Source: Curvibacter sp.
Lineage (GTDB): Bacteria > Pseudomonadota > Gammaproteobacteria > Burkholderiales > Burkholderiaceae_C
Assembly (NCBI GenBank): GCA_003987795.1
Contig: RXJO01000422.1
Location: 1 to 39,693 of the forward strand
Direction of reading: 5' to 3'
Length of the DNA: 39,693 bases
The notes under the pieces were generated by a model that had not been told where the DNA came from, made no database searches, and saw nothing but the letters and a program-made list of their open reading frames with translations. Shown piece by piece: positions 24,807-33,329 of the stretch (the stretch's first letter is position 1; each line of letters starts with the position of its first letter). The position numbers and the translations under genes were made by a program.

Positions 24807-26104
24807 GGACGACGCCCCAATCCGGCGCGCGCCGCGGTCCCGGACACGCTTTCGTAGGTGTATTCCAGCCCCAGACGCAACACATTCTGCTGGATGGCTG
24901 TGCCGCCACCCACGGTGGTGAAACGGTCTCGCAGCCCCTCGGCATAGAGCCGCCAGCCCCGGCTGATGGCGTAGTTGACCGAGCCACCGATGCGATTGAC
25001 CATGTTGTCGGGAAGCCCGGGGGCCGCACCGATCGACCCCGGCTGTTGGTTGTGCTGCCGGTCGTGCGAAGCCTGCAGACGCAAGCGGGTGAGCTCGCTC
25101 CAGCGCCAGTCCATGCTTGCGCGCACGCCACTGGACAGAAAATAGAGCGACGAAGGCGTGCTCGAGTCGTACACGCGACGACCCCATTCGAGATCCACGC
25201 GGGTCAGTGGCGAGGGCTGATAGCTGGCCCTGAGGGTGGCCAAACGTTGGTCGAAATCATTGCTGCCCAGGTTCTCGTAGCGACGCTGCAACCATCCCAG
25301 ACGCCCCCCGACCTGGGTCATGGGGCTGTAAGTCCAGTCGATGTCGACGAAGTTCAGCTGGTCGGTGTAGCGGGTGTCGAGGATCGCCGCATCGGCAGGT
25401 CCGCGATTGGGGTAGTCGACTGCAGTGCGGCGCGTGCCCAGCTGCAGCACCGAACCCAGCGGCGACGTATAGCGCACGGCCATCTGCACGGCATGATCGT
25501 TCCGGTCCAGAAACTGGTTCTGCGGGTTCTCATGCCGGACCGAGAGGCGCTCCAGGGTGAATGGCAGGGCCAGTTCCTCGGTCACCCGCAGGCTCAGCTC
25601 GGAGAGCCCGACGTGCTGGCGCATCAGGTCGCGCCCGACCTGGATCGCATTCTGCGGTTGGTAAAGGCGCTCATCGGTGCCATAGCTGACACGCCCCCGC
25701 CACAAGGGACTGAACTGCCAGAACAGACGGGCCTCCAGCTGGCGGACTTCATGGTCCAGTTGGGTCTGCTGCCGATACTGGCGCTTGCCCTCGGTGGCCA
25801 GCAATTCAAGACGTGTGTCATCCGAACCCAGTGGCGCGATCAGCGCGGCCCTCAGATCCACCGCCATCGTGCTGTCGCCAGGCCCACTGCGTCCGAGCAG
25901 GGTCTGCGTATCCGCTCCGGCTGGCAGGCGCAGCGGATTGCTGTCGCTGGCCCAACTGCTGTCCAGTTGCACGGCCAACTCGACCACCGCCATGGCTGGA
26001 CCCGCGCCCGCCGTGGCCAAGGCCGCAAGCGCCATGGCGCGCCAAGGCCGGCTCAAGGGCCCTGGGCGGCGGATGCTCAGGTCAGGTAAGGCACGCAGGC
26101 GCAT
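24803..26104 (-). CDS. EpsL-like outer-membrane beta-barrel protein
   Basis: A 433-residue protein with an N-terminal signal region (hydrophobic about 22-38, cleavage near AMA) and a body of alternating amphipathic strands rich in aromatic and charged residues (VELAVQLDSSWASDSNPLRL; RLFWQFSPLWRGRVSYGTDE; LQLGTRRTAVDYP). This suits the EpsL-type barrel of exopolysaccharide loci, which is thought to help export polymer across the outer membrane. The N terminus is long and basic before the hydrophobic stretch; a downstream ATG (residue 24) is an alternative start. It sits between the GT4 transferase and the deacetylase. I assign the EpsL type from layout and context with moderate confidence. Confidence 0.7.
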   Translation of the reverse strand: MRLRALPDLSIRRPGPLSRPWRAMALAALATAGAGPAMAVVELAVQLDSSWASDSNPLRLPAGADTQTLLGRSGPGDSTMAVDLRAALIAPLGSDDTRLELLATEGKRQYRQQTQLDHEVRQLEARLFWQFSPLWRGRVSYGTDERLYQPQNAIQVGRDLMRQHVGLSELSLRVTEELALPFTLERLSVRHENPQNQFLDRNDHAVQMAVRYTSPLGSVLQLGTRRTAVDYPNRGPADAAILDTRYTDQLNFVDIDWTYSPMTQVGGRLGWLQRRYENLGSNDFDQRLATLRASYQPSPLTRVDLEWGRRVYDSSTPSSLYFLSSGVRASMDWRWSELTRLRLQASHDRQHNQQPGSIGAAPGLPDNMVNRIGGSVNYAISRGWRLYAEGLRDRFTTVGGGTAIQQNVLRLGLEYTYESVSGTAARAGLGRRP

Positions 26105-26195
26105 GTTGGAACTGGCCCAGGGGCGGGCAATGAAATTCAGGCTCGGGGTGTCCTCGCCTCCAGCACATGATTATCTGCTGAGCCGACCCCGTTCA

Positions 26196-27191
26196 TCACG
26201 CATTGAAGCGATCGAGGATGCGTTGCAAGTGCCGCGCCTCGGCCTGCTCAGAGAACTCGGCCAGTACGTGGGCCGAGGCCTGGCGGCCCAGGCGATCACG
26301 CAGCCCTGCATCCTGCCAAAGCGCCTCGATGCCCTGGGCAAGGGCCTGCACATCGCCAGGAGGCACCAGCAGCGCGTGCTCGCCATCCCGAGCCAAATCC
26401 AGGGTACCGGGGCATCGGGTCGCCACCACGGCCCGGCCGAACATCATGGCTTCGAGGAGCGTGACCTGCCCCGAGGCCGTCGCCTGGTTCTCGATCGGCA
26501 CCACATTCACCCGAGCCTGCTGAGACAGAGACTGGCACTGCTCCCGGTTCAGACCACTGCGCAGTTCGACGCATGGCGGCAAGGTGAGACCAGCCAAAGC
26601 CCGCGGCGGGGCCACGACGATGGTGCGGTAGCCCAACAAGGCCACGGCGCGCAGGAAGTTCGGCCAATCACGGTTGGCGGCCCCCATGGCCAGGACGAAG
26701 GGCCGGCTTTCGTCTTCGGCCAGCCAGGGCTGGCGCCATGTCCGCCCCAGCGGGACGTACTCGAAACGGCCGGCAGGCAGGCCCAACCAATGGCTGTACA
26801 CCTCGATCTCGTGCCGCGAATGCACGACGAACAGATCGACCGCCGCCAGCGCCCGGGAGGCGAACCAATGCTGGAGACCTTGGCGAAGCGTCCCGAGGTT
26901 GAAGGTCCAGGCCACCACCGGCCCCTTGGCCAGATGCAGACGCTTCATGGCGCCCGTCGTGGTGGCCAACGGCGGAAAGGCCGTGAGGAAACCGTCCCCA
27001 GGCCGTGCCTCGCGCCGGGCATGAAGGGACTGGCCCAGGAAATCGAGCCAATCCCGGCCGGACGCGCGGGCTCGCAAGCTGTCATGCCGATAGGCGGCCG
27101 GAATGACGTTGAACTGATGATGGGTCAGACCCTCGGTGATCCAGGCTTGATGGCGAGACTGGAGATAAGGCGTTAGCACATGCCATTTCAT
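26196..27191 (-). CDS. GT4-type glycosyltransferase
   Basis: A 331-residue GT-B fold glycosyltransferase. The C-terminal domain has the nucleotide-sugar motif EX7E-like segment IENQATASGQVTLLEAMMFG followed by RAVVATRCPGTLDLARDGEHALLVPPGD, typical of family 4. The protein is shorter than usual because the N-terminal domain is compact. It should add one sugar to the lipid-linked exopolysaccharide repeat unit. It starts a minus-strand set (with the EpsL-like protein and deacetylase) divergent from the polymerase pair. No clear ribosome-binding site precedes the ATG at 27191. Confidence 0.87.
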   Translation of the reverse strand: MKWHVLTPYLQSRHQAWITEGLTHHQFNVIPAAYRHDSLRARASGRDWLDFLGQSLHARREARPGDGFLTAFPPLATTTGAMKRLHLAKGPVVAWTFNLGTLRQGLQHWFASRALAAVDLFVVHSRHEIEVYSHWLGLPAGRFEYVPLGRTWRQPWLAEDESRPFVLAMGAANRDWPNFLRAVALLGYRTIVVAPPRALAGLTLPPCVELRSGLNREQCQSLSQQARVNVVPIENQATASGQVTLLEAMMFGRAVVATRCPGTLDLARDGEHALLVPPGDVQALAQGIEALWQDAGLRDRLGRQASAHVLAEFSEQAEARHLQRILDRFNA

Positions 27192-27537
27192 AACTGGGTC
27201 AATCCATTTTTTCGGTGTCGCGATTCAGTCTGGAGCGACACCCGCGATGCCCGGCGATCATAGAGCGCACAGGCCCTCAAGATCGGTGGGCGCCCGCCCG
27301 TTGAATCTGTCTTTCAGACCCTATGCCGCCCAACCGCCCTCAACCCACATCACGGACCACACGATCAACCGGTCCGTGAGGCCGCAAACCCCTGCCCACA
27401 CGAGACGCCATGGGCCGTCTGCGAGGTGCCGCAGCGAGCCCCCGCTGGCATAATTTCCGATGGATGAAGGGATGTGTCCCGCTCCGCCCTGCCCCGCACG
27501 GCCCAGTCACTGCCCCTTCCCTCTTCAGGAGGCTCCC
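27192..27537. promoter_or_regulatory. Divergent spacer within the exopolysaccharide locus
   Basis: The 346-bp gap separates the GT4 gene (minus) from the exported-protein gene (plus) and must contain both promoters. A CATAAT -10-like hexamer at 27449-27454 faces the plus-strand gene but has no -35. The 27192-27230 part is AT-rich, fitting a minus-strand promoter. I see no convincing gene, sigma-54 site or inverted repeat. Confidence 0.3.
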
Positions 27538-28755
27538 ATGGAGCGCACGCCCCCGTCTTCGTTGAACCGACGTTGCATCGCCGTCCGAGCTTGGCGTCAC
27601 CTCGCACTTGCCTTGCTGGGCCTGTGCATGATGGGGACGGCCCTGTCCGCCGGCCCGAAATCCAAGGCAGAGCCCCAGCAGCAGGCCACCCGCCACCTCG
27701 ATCTCGACAGCTTGCCCCTGAACCAGCGTGCTGGCGCACTGGCCCGTGCGCTCGGGCGCCCGCGTCAACTGCTGATCGGCGTCGGCTCGACGGACACCGG
27801 GACCGTGCTGGGCCAGGGGCTGACCGTGGACATCTACCAACAGTACCTCAACGGCATCGGCAAGGACTCCTGGCTCAGCTGGAACAGCCCTGCCGGCGCC
27901 TATGCCGACATCGTGATGCAGCACGCCGACATGGTGGAGGCGGTACCGATGTTCACCGTCTACCAGATGGCTGCCCGGGGCGACGGTCGCATCGACGGCA
28001 TCACCGATCCGGCCTTCATGGGACCTTACTGGCAACAGGTGCGCCTGCTGTTCGAAAAGCTGGGGCGCTACGGCAAGCCGGCCCTGGTCAACCTGGAGCC
28101 CGACTTCTGGGGCTATGCCCAGCGTGCCGAACCCGACCCACAGAAACACCCGGCCCTGGTGCGGATCAACCCCGATTGCGCCGAACTGCCCGACACCGTG
28201 GCCGGTGTGGCGGCCTGCATGCTGCGCACCGCTCGTCTGCTGGCACCGCGGACCTATGTGGGATTTCCCCCGTCCATGTTCCAGGACCTGCTGCCCACCG
28301 ACGTCGCCTACATGAAGCGCCTGGGTGCCGACAAGGCCGATTTCGTGGTCATGCAGACCCAGGATCGTGATGCAGGCTGCATGGAGGCCCAGTCGCGCGC
28401 GGCGGCCTGCGTGCGCAACGGGGGCCCCTGGTACTGGGACGAGAGCAACACCACCAGCCCGAATTTCGCACAGCACCTGGCCCTGGCCCGACGCTACTTC
28501 GAGGGCCTGCAACGCCCCCTCCTGTGGTGGCAGACCCCTCTGGGCGTCCCGGCGGCAGCCCCCACCGGTGCCCCGCCCTGGCGAGACAACCGGGTGCGCT
28601 ACTTCCTCTCGCACCCTGAACAGTTGGTGGCCGCTGGCGGCGTGGGGGTGGTGTTCAGCCCCGGCGAGCGCAGCCAGACCAATCTGCGCACGGATGGCGG
28701 TCAGTTCAAGGCCCTGTCCAAGGCCTATCTGGCCAAGCCGGCCCCTATGCCCTGA
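27538..28755 (+). CDS. Exported protein of unknown function in EPS locus
   Basis: I do not recognise a named family. The 405-residue protein has a Sec signal (hydrophobic 21-37, cleavage after LSA at 38). The body reads like a TIM-barrel glycosidase: LLIGVGSTDTG, IVMQHADMVEAVPMFTVYQM, a strand ending in PALVNLEPDFWGY (E187, D189 as candidate acids), VGFPPSMF, DFVVMQTQDRD, PLLWWQTPLG and GGVGVVFSPGE. Four cysteines in the C-terminal half fit an oxidising compartment. CAGGAGG precedes the ATG perfectly. It is followed after 12 bp by the polymerase gene, so its role is tied to the polymer: trimming, lyase/hydrolase turnover or release are guesses. Confidence 0.75.
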   Translation: MERTPPSSLNRRCIAVRAWRHLALALLGLCMMGTALSAGPKSKAEPQQQATRHLDLDSLPLNQRAGALARALGRPRQLLIGVGSTDTGTVLGQGLTVDIYQQYLNGIGKDSWLSWNSPAGAYADIVMQHADMVEAVPMFTVYQMAARGDGRIDGITDPAFMGPYWQQVRLLFEKLGRYGKPALVNLEPDFWGYAQRAEPDPQKHPALVRINPDCAELPDTVAGVAACMLRTARLLAPRTYVGFPPSMFQDLLPTDVAYMKRLGADKADFVVMQTQDRDAGCMEAQSRAAACVRNGGPWYWDESNTTSPNFAQHLALARRYFEGLQRPLLWWQTPLGVPAAAPTGAPPWRDNRVRYFLSHPEQLVAAGGVGVVFSPGERSQTNLRTDGGQFKALSKAYLAKPAPMP

Positions 28756-28767
28756 AGGCGCTCGGAC

Positions 28768-30177
28768 ATGGACCTCTCTGCCTCTCAACGCCTGACCCCA
28801 CCGGCAGCTTCCACCCCGGAGCAGGGCACGGGCTGGGCCGCCCTGCTGCTGGTGCTCAGCCTGACATGGTCGCTGCTGCCTGCGGGCCTGAGCTGGGATT
28901 TCAACAACCTCAACGACAACCTGAGTTCCGGCAACTTCATCATCCAGTTGCAATGGGGTAGTCTGTTCCTGATGGCGGGCATCCTGGCGCTGCGTCATTT
29001 CGAACGCTTCCAGGTGATGGTGTCCGGTGTGAACCCGTTCCTGCTGCTGCTGCTGGTGTACTGCCTGATGAACGCGCTTTGGTCCATCCAGCCCGGTGTC
29101 AGCATGAAGAAGGGCATCCAGCTCGGCGGCATGATGCTCATCGCGGTGGTGCTGCAGATGCAGGGCCTGGACCACCGGCGATGGATGAAGATCATGGCCT
29201 CGACCATGTTGGTGTTCCTGGTCGCGTCCGTGTTGGCGGTGCTGCTGATCCCGGACACCGCCATCGAGTACGCGGGCGTCGGCAACGACGCCTGGGTCGG
29301 TGGCGCCTGGCGCGGGATCACCGATCAGAAAAACAGCTACGGCATCATGACCGCCTTCACGGTGATGACCCTGGTGAGTCTGTATGCCACACCGCCGATG
29401 CGCAGCATGCCCACCATCGTGCTGCTGCCCCTGCTGGCCTTCTGCGGCCTGAACCTGGTGATGTCCAAGAGCACCACCAGCCTGCTGGTGACCCTGCTCG
29501 GTGTCGGCTGCTACGGGCTGTTCAGATGGAAATACGTGGCCGATGAATTCGTGGCCAGCCGGGCACTGGTCGTGGTGGCGGGGCTGCTGCTGATTTATGT
29601 CCACGTGCTGTACGTGATCCAGGGACGCCTGCCGACCTGGGACGAGTTCTTCAAGCCGGTGGCCGACCTGCTGGGCAAACGCACCGACATCAGCGGCCGT
29701 TTCGACATCTGGAGCATGGTCCTTGACGAGATCGACCGCCACCCCTGGCTTGGAGTGGGCTACGGGGCGTTCTGGCTGGGCAAAGGCAGCGCGTCTCAGG
29801 CCATCATTGACAAGATGTACTGGGTGCCGTTCCAGGCCCACAACGGCTACCTCGACATCCTCAACGAGCTCGGCGTGGTGGGCCTGGGGCTCTTCGTGTG
29901 CTTTCTGCTGCACCACCTGCTCAGCATCTACCGCTTGTCACGCCATGACGCCAGTGCGGCGGCGTTCCACGGGGCGGTGATCGTGGTGATCCTGGTGCAC
30001 AACCTGACCGAAAGCTCGCTGCTGCGCGGCGTCAACTTCCTGGCCATGCTGGTGATCTATTCATCCGTCGCGGTCAACACCGCACTGCGCCGTCATCAAG
30101 CGCCCTCGTTGATGGCCTCGCCGATGACAGGAGCCACGGACCCCACCGCCCCGCCTCAGGGACGGTACTCGAGGTAA
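28768..30177 (+). CDS. Wzy/O-antigen-ligase-type polysaccharide polymerase
   Basis: A 469-residue inner-membrane protein with about eleven transmembrane helices and one large periplasmic loop (about 285-360) holding the Wzy_C pattern: KRTDISGRFDIWSMVLDEI, HPWLGVGYGAFWLG, and FQAHNGYLDILNELGVVGLG, where the conserved histidine lies. Such proteins polymerise lipid-linked repeat units in the periplasm or ligate glycans. In a locus with a flippase and Wzz-like EpsF, polymerase is the likelier role. Its 3' end overlaps the converging family 2 transferase gene by 22 bp. Confidence 0.88.
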   Translation: MDLSASQRLTPPAASTPEQGTGWAALLLVLSLTWSLLPAGLSWDFNNLNDNLSSGNFIIQLQWGSLFLMAGILALRHFERFQVMVSGVNPFLLLLLVYCLMNALWSIQPGVSMKKGIQLGGMMLIAVVLQMQGLDHRRWMKIMASTMLVFLVASVLAVLLIPDTAIEYAGVGNDAWVGGAWRGITDQKNSYGIMTAFTVMTLVSLYATPPMRSMPTIVLLPLLAFCGLNLVMSKSTTSLLVTLLGVGCYGLFRWKYVADEFVASRALVVVAGLLLIYVHVLYVIQGRLPTWDEFFKPVADLLGKRTDISGRFDIWSMVLDEIDRHPWLGVGYGAFWLGKGSASQAIIDKMYWVPFQAHNGYLDILNELGVVGLGLFVCFLLHHLLSIYRLSRHDASAAAFHGAVIVVILVHNLTESSLLRGVNFLAMLVIYSSVAVNTALRRHQAPSLMASPMTGATDPTAPPQGRYSR

Positions 30178-31061
30178 CGTGCCCCCAGCAAGGCCGTGAG
30201 TTTGCCGAGCTGGGCACAGGCCACCCGCAGCCAGCGAAAGGCTTTGAGGCGGGCCATTGGCGCCAGGGCGAGGGCGAGCAGCGCCGCCACCACGAACTGC
30301 ACCACGGCCCGAGCGCCCAGCACACCGGCGCGCAAAGGCCGGCGCAGGCCCTTCAAGGGATAGAGTTCGACGCGCACAAAGGTCTGCGCGCCCCGGTAGG
30401 CCCGCCGCAACACCCAGGCCACGCGCGCGCGGTCGGCGGGCACCTCCTCGGTCACCACGGCCTCATCGCACCAGACGAACACGTACCCCGCCCGGTGCAG
30501 CAGCGAGAAAAACAGGGTGTCCTCTCCACCCGAGCGCCCGAACTCAGGGTCGAAGGGCCCCGGCAGACTTCGGACCATCTCCGTGCGAAGAAGCACATTG
30601 CCCGTGCGGGAATCCTCGGTGAAAACGCGTGTCCCGGTGCTGAACCGTCGTCTGTCGAACAGGCCCGCCTCCCGCATCCACGGCGGTGTGGCATCGGTGA
30701 ACGTCGGCAACACCGGGGCCATCACCCCGTCGGCACCCGTGCTGGTCTGGCACTGGTGCAGCCGGCTCAACCATTGCGGGCCCGGGCACTCATCGTCATC
30801 GATGAAGGCCAGCCATTCGCCCCGGGCCTGTGCCACCGCGAGGTTGCGGGCCAGGGCGATGTTGGGCTCGGGCAAATGCCAGAAGCGCAAAGGCAACCGC
30901 CCAGACCAGGCCTGGAGCACGGATTGCGCGCTGTAGGCGGGATCGTTGTCGACGACGATCACCTCGAAAGGGGCCATCTGCTGCTCAGCCAGGCGCGTCA
31001 GAAGCGCATCGAGCATGGCGGGCCGCCGGAACGTGCAGACACAGATGCTGATGTCAGGCAT
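30156..31061 (-). CDS. Family 2 glycosyltransferase
   Basis: A 301-residue GT-A enzyme. The N terminus ISICVCTFRRPAML, the nucleotide-binding VIVVDNDP and the metal-binding FIDDDECPG (D88-D90) are family 2 hallmarks; FGRSGGEDTLFFSLLHRAGY carries the usual acceptor-side acidic residues. A hydrophobic segment near residues 255-275 suggests membrane attachment. The ATG at 31061 lies within the last bases of the flippase gene (8-bp overlap), so the two are coupled. It should add a sugar to the lipid-linked repeat unit on the cytoplasmic side. Confidence 0.9.
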   Translation of the reverse strand: MPDISICVCTFRRPAMLDALLTRLAEQQMAPFEVIVVDNDPAYSAQSVLQAWSGRLPLRFWHLPEPNIALARNLAVAQARGEWLAFIDDDECPGPQWLSRLHQCQTSTGADGVMAPVLPTFTDATPPWMREAGLFDRRRFSTGTRVFTEDSRTGNVLLRTEMVRSLPGPFDPEFGRSGGEDTLFFSLLHRAGYVFVWCDEAVVTEEVPADRARVAWVLRRAYRGAQTFVRVELYPLKGLRRPLRAGVLGARAVVQFVVAALLALALAPMARLKAFRWLRVACAQLGKLTALLGARYLEYRP

Positions 31062-32328
31062 GCGCTGGCTCCCGGGCCAAGAGGCGACGCTGGTAAGCGA
31101 TGAGGAACAGCAGCAGCACGAAATCAAATGACTCCATGGCGATCAACGCCATCACGGCACCCAAGGCCCCCCAACGGGGAATGGTCAGGCTGGCCACGCC
31201 CAGCATGAAGACCACCACCACACAACCTTCGATGAACAACTGCCGGAACGCTCCGATGCTGACCAGCCAGGTGGTGGCGATCGTGCGCGCCACGCTGACA
31301 AGAAAGTAGCCCCCCCAGGCCAACACCAGGGTCTCGATCCCCTGGTATTTGGCACCGAGCACATGCGCCTGCAGCCAGGGCAAGGCCAGGGCCAGCACCA
31401 CCATGTAGAGCACCGACAAGGCCTCGATGCCCCCCAGCGAGGCCAAGGAAAGGCGATTGAGCGAGCGCCAGTCGCGCGCGTGGATGAGTTTGCCTGCCAT
31501 CGGCCGCGCCACCCTCGACCAGGCCACCACCATCAAGCCCACCGGCACCAGCAACAGCCGCGACGCACTGACCTCGGCCGCAGCCTCGACACCCGACATG
31601 GCCGAGGCGAGGTAGAGAAAACTGTAGTTGCCCAACCAGCCCACCATCATGCCCGGCATGGCCCAACGACCTTTGTCCCAGATCGCAGAGAAGGTCTCAC
31701 GTCGCTCTGGCACCGGCGTGTCCGCCGGCACCGCAGCAGGCTTCTCGCCGACGGTCAATGCCAGCACCTGAGCCAGGCTCAGCGCGACCAGGATGGACGC
31801 CGCGCCCACCTGATGGCTCCAGGCCAAGCCGACGCCGCCCAGCAAGGCTGCCAGCACATACAGCCCGTCGCTGCGCAAGAGGCTGCGCAAATCAGCCTGG
31901 ATGAACCACACGGTGCGCCGGTATTCACGCCAGGTCGTGCTCAACACGAACACTGCGAAGCCCAGGCCCACCGGCAAGGCTTCGACCTCAGGCACCCCCT
32001 CCCAGACCACCCAGGCGGCCCCCACGCCGAAGCCCACGCCGAGAATCGCACCGGCCAGGCCCTGCCAGCGCTGCAGCCGCCGGATGGCCAGCGCCTGTTG
32101 AGCTGCAGGCAGATGAGGGGCGAGGTTGGTCAGCGGACTGCCGATGAGCGCCTCGAGCAGACCGACAGCAAAGAGACTGGCCGCGAAAAGCTGCGAGTAC
32201 AGGCCGTAGTCGCTCTTGGTGCCGAAGCGGATCAGGCACATGCCCACCGCGAAGTTCAGGCCGCTGAGCAGCACCTGATCGACGACGGACAGCAGCGAGT
32301 GGGTCCAGAAAGGCTTACCGACAGCCAC
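31054..32328 (-). CDS. Wzx-like polysaccharide flippase
   Basis: A 424-residue integral membrane protein with about twelve helices of the oligosaccharide flippase/MATE-like superfamily, beginning WTHSLLSVVDQVLLSGLNFAVG and containing ATTWLVSIGAFRQLFIEGCV. It should move the undecaprenyl-linked repeat unit across the inner membrane. The GTG at 32328 is chosen because TAGGAG lies 5 bases upstream and it starts 8 bp after the kinase stop; the AGGAG actually overlaps that stop codon (TAG), giving tight coupling. A longer frame to 32385 would run into the kinase gene. Confidence 0.85.
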   Translation of the reverse strand: MAVGKPFWTHSLLSVVDQVLLSGLNFAVGMCLIRFGTKSDYGLYSQLFAASLFAVGLLEALIGSPLTNLAPHLPAAQQALAIRRLQRWQGLAGAILGVGFGVGAAWVVWEGVPEVEALPVGLGFAVFVLSTTWREYRRTVWFIQADLRSLLRSDGLYVLAALLGGVGLAWSHQVGAASILVALSLAQVLALTVGEKPAAVPADTPVPERRETFSAIWDKGRWAMPGMMVGWLGNYSFLYLASAMSGVEAAAEVSASRLLLVPVGLMVVAWSRVARPMAGKLIHARDWRSLNRLSLASLGGIEALSVLYMVVLALALPWLQAHVLGAKYQGIETLVLAWGGYFLVSVARTIATTWLVSIGAFRQLFIEGCVVVVFMLGVASLTIPRWGALGAVMALIAMESFDFVLLLFLIAYQRRLLAREPAHA

Positions 32329-32336
32329 CGGCACTC

Positions 32337-33317
32337 CTAGTGCTTGCGCCCGGAAAAGGGCCGCCGCCAGAGCGCGGCCCACCACGGGCGGGCACCGGGG
32401 GAGACGGTCGAGGCGGCGCCAGAGCGCCCGTCGAAACGGTTGTAGACCGTCCCGAAAACCCGCACGCCCACGTCCTGCATGGCCTCAACCGTGACTCGCA
32501 GGTCGGCGATCCGGGTGCGGTGCTCACGCCCCACAACCAGCGCGGCCCCGACCTGACGGGCAATCACCTTGCTGTCGGAGGAGGCCGTGGCCGCTGGTGT
32601 GTCGACCACAATCACATCGAGGTCACGGGCGAGCTTCTCGATCAAAGCCGCCAGCTTCGGATCCTGAAGGATTTCCAGCGGGTTGGGTGGCAAGGGCCCG
32701 GCCGGCAGCACGTACAGGTTGGGAAGCACCATGGTCATCACATCGAGCGTGACATCGCTGCGCCCCGATAGAACACCTGACAGGCCCTTCTTGTTGTTCA
32801 TGCTGAAGTAGGCATGGATCTTGGGCGAGCGGAAATCCGCATCGATCAACAAGGTGCGCTTGCCCACCTGGGCAAACGAGAACGCCAGGTTGGCCGCCAT
32901 GTAGGTACGCCCCTCGCCGTCGCCCGGGCTGACCACGGCGACCTGCAAAGGGGTGAGCCCCCGGGCCTCCAGCAACAGCTCTGAGCGGATGCGCCGGATG
33001 GCTTCGGCCTCAGGGCTGTAGGGCGCGTTGGCGATCGGCAACGGACACGCCGCATCCAGCCCCACCCGGAGGTTGGTGGCCGTGACGTAATTGAACTGGT
33101 GGGCCAGCACGGCCTGGATGTCCTGCTCGGACAACAGGTTGAGATGCCGGGCAGCTTCGCCAAAGCGCAGCTGAGAAGACTCTTGCACCTGGATGATCTG
33201 GTCCACCTGGGCCCGGGTCAGCTTGCCCGCCTGGATGAACAGCTCACCCATGCGATCACTGCTCAGGGCCGGCGGCACCGGAGCAGCATGGACGTCAAGG
33301 ATCGGATCTAGTTTCAT
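32337..33317 (-). CDS. epsG: EpsG-type polysaccharide co-polymerase ATPase/tyrosine kinase
   Basis: A 326-residue protein: an N-terminal helical domain (about 20-90, like the MshE/PilB N-domain) and a BY-kinase-like P-loop domain. The Walker A region is SPGDGEGRTY (130-139), with R in place of the usual K before T, as in EpsG proteins; Walker A' is LLIDADFRSP (156-165) and Walker B is VIVVDTPA (about 235). No C-terminal tyrosine cluster is seen (the tail is PWWAALWRRPFSGRKH), so autophosphorylation typical of CpsD/Wzc is doubtful. It follows epsF by 12 bp and works with it in controlling chain length. The name follows TIGRFAM usage for the exosortase-associated EPS loci. Confidence 0.85.
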   Translation of the reverse strand: MKLDPILDVHAAPVPPALSSDRMGELFIQAGKLTRAQVDQIIQVQESSQLRFGEAARHLNLLSEQDIQAVLAHQFNYVTATNLRVGLDAACPLPIANAPYSPEAEAIRRIRSELLLEARGLTPLQVAVVSPGDGEGRTYMAANLAFSFAQVGKRTLLIDADFRSPKIHAYFSMNNKKGLSGVLSGRSDVTLDVMTMVLPNLYVLPAGPLPPNPLEILQDPKLAALIEKLARDLDVIVVDTPAATASSDSKVIARQVGAALVVGREHRTRIADLRVTVEAMQDVGVRVFGTVYNRFDGRSGAASTVSPGARPWWAALWRRPFSGRKH

Positions 33318-33329
33318 GGGGAGGTGTCG

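Noticed and set aside
27441-27460. A sigma-54-like promoter (TGGCATAATTTCC) before the exported-protein gene
   Set aside because: The TGGCA part fits -24, but the conserved GC of the -12 element is missing at the right spacing.
27340-29916. An 858-codon minus-strand open frame across the exported-protein and polymerase genes
   Set aside because: It is His/Gln-rich, has no recognisable domain or ribosome-binding site, and lies opposite two well-supported genes. Long antisense frames are expected in GC-rich DNA.
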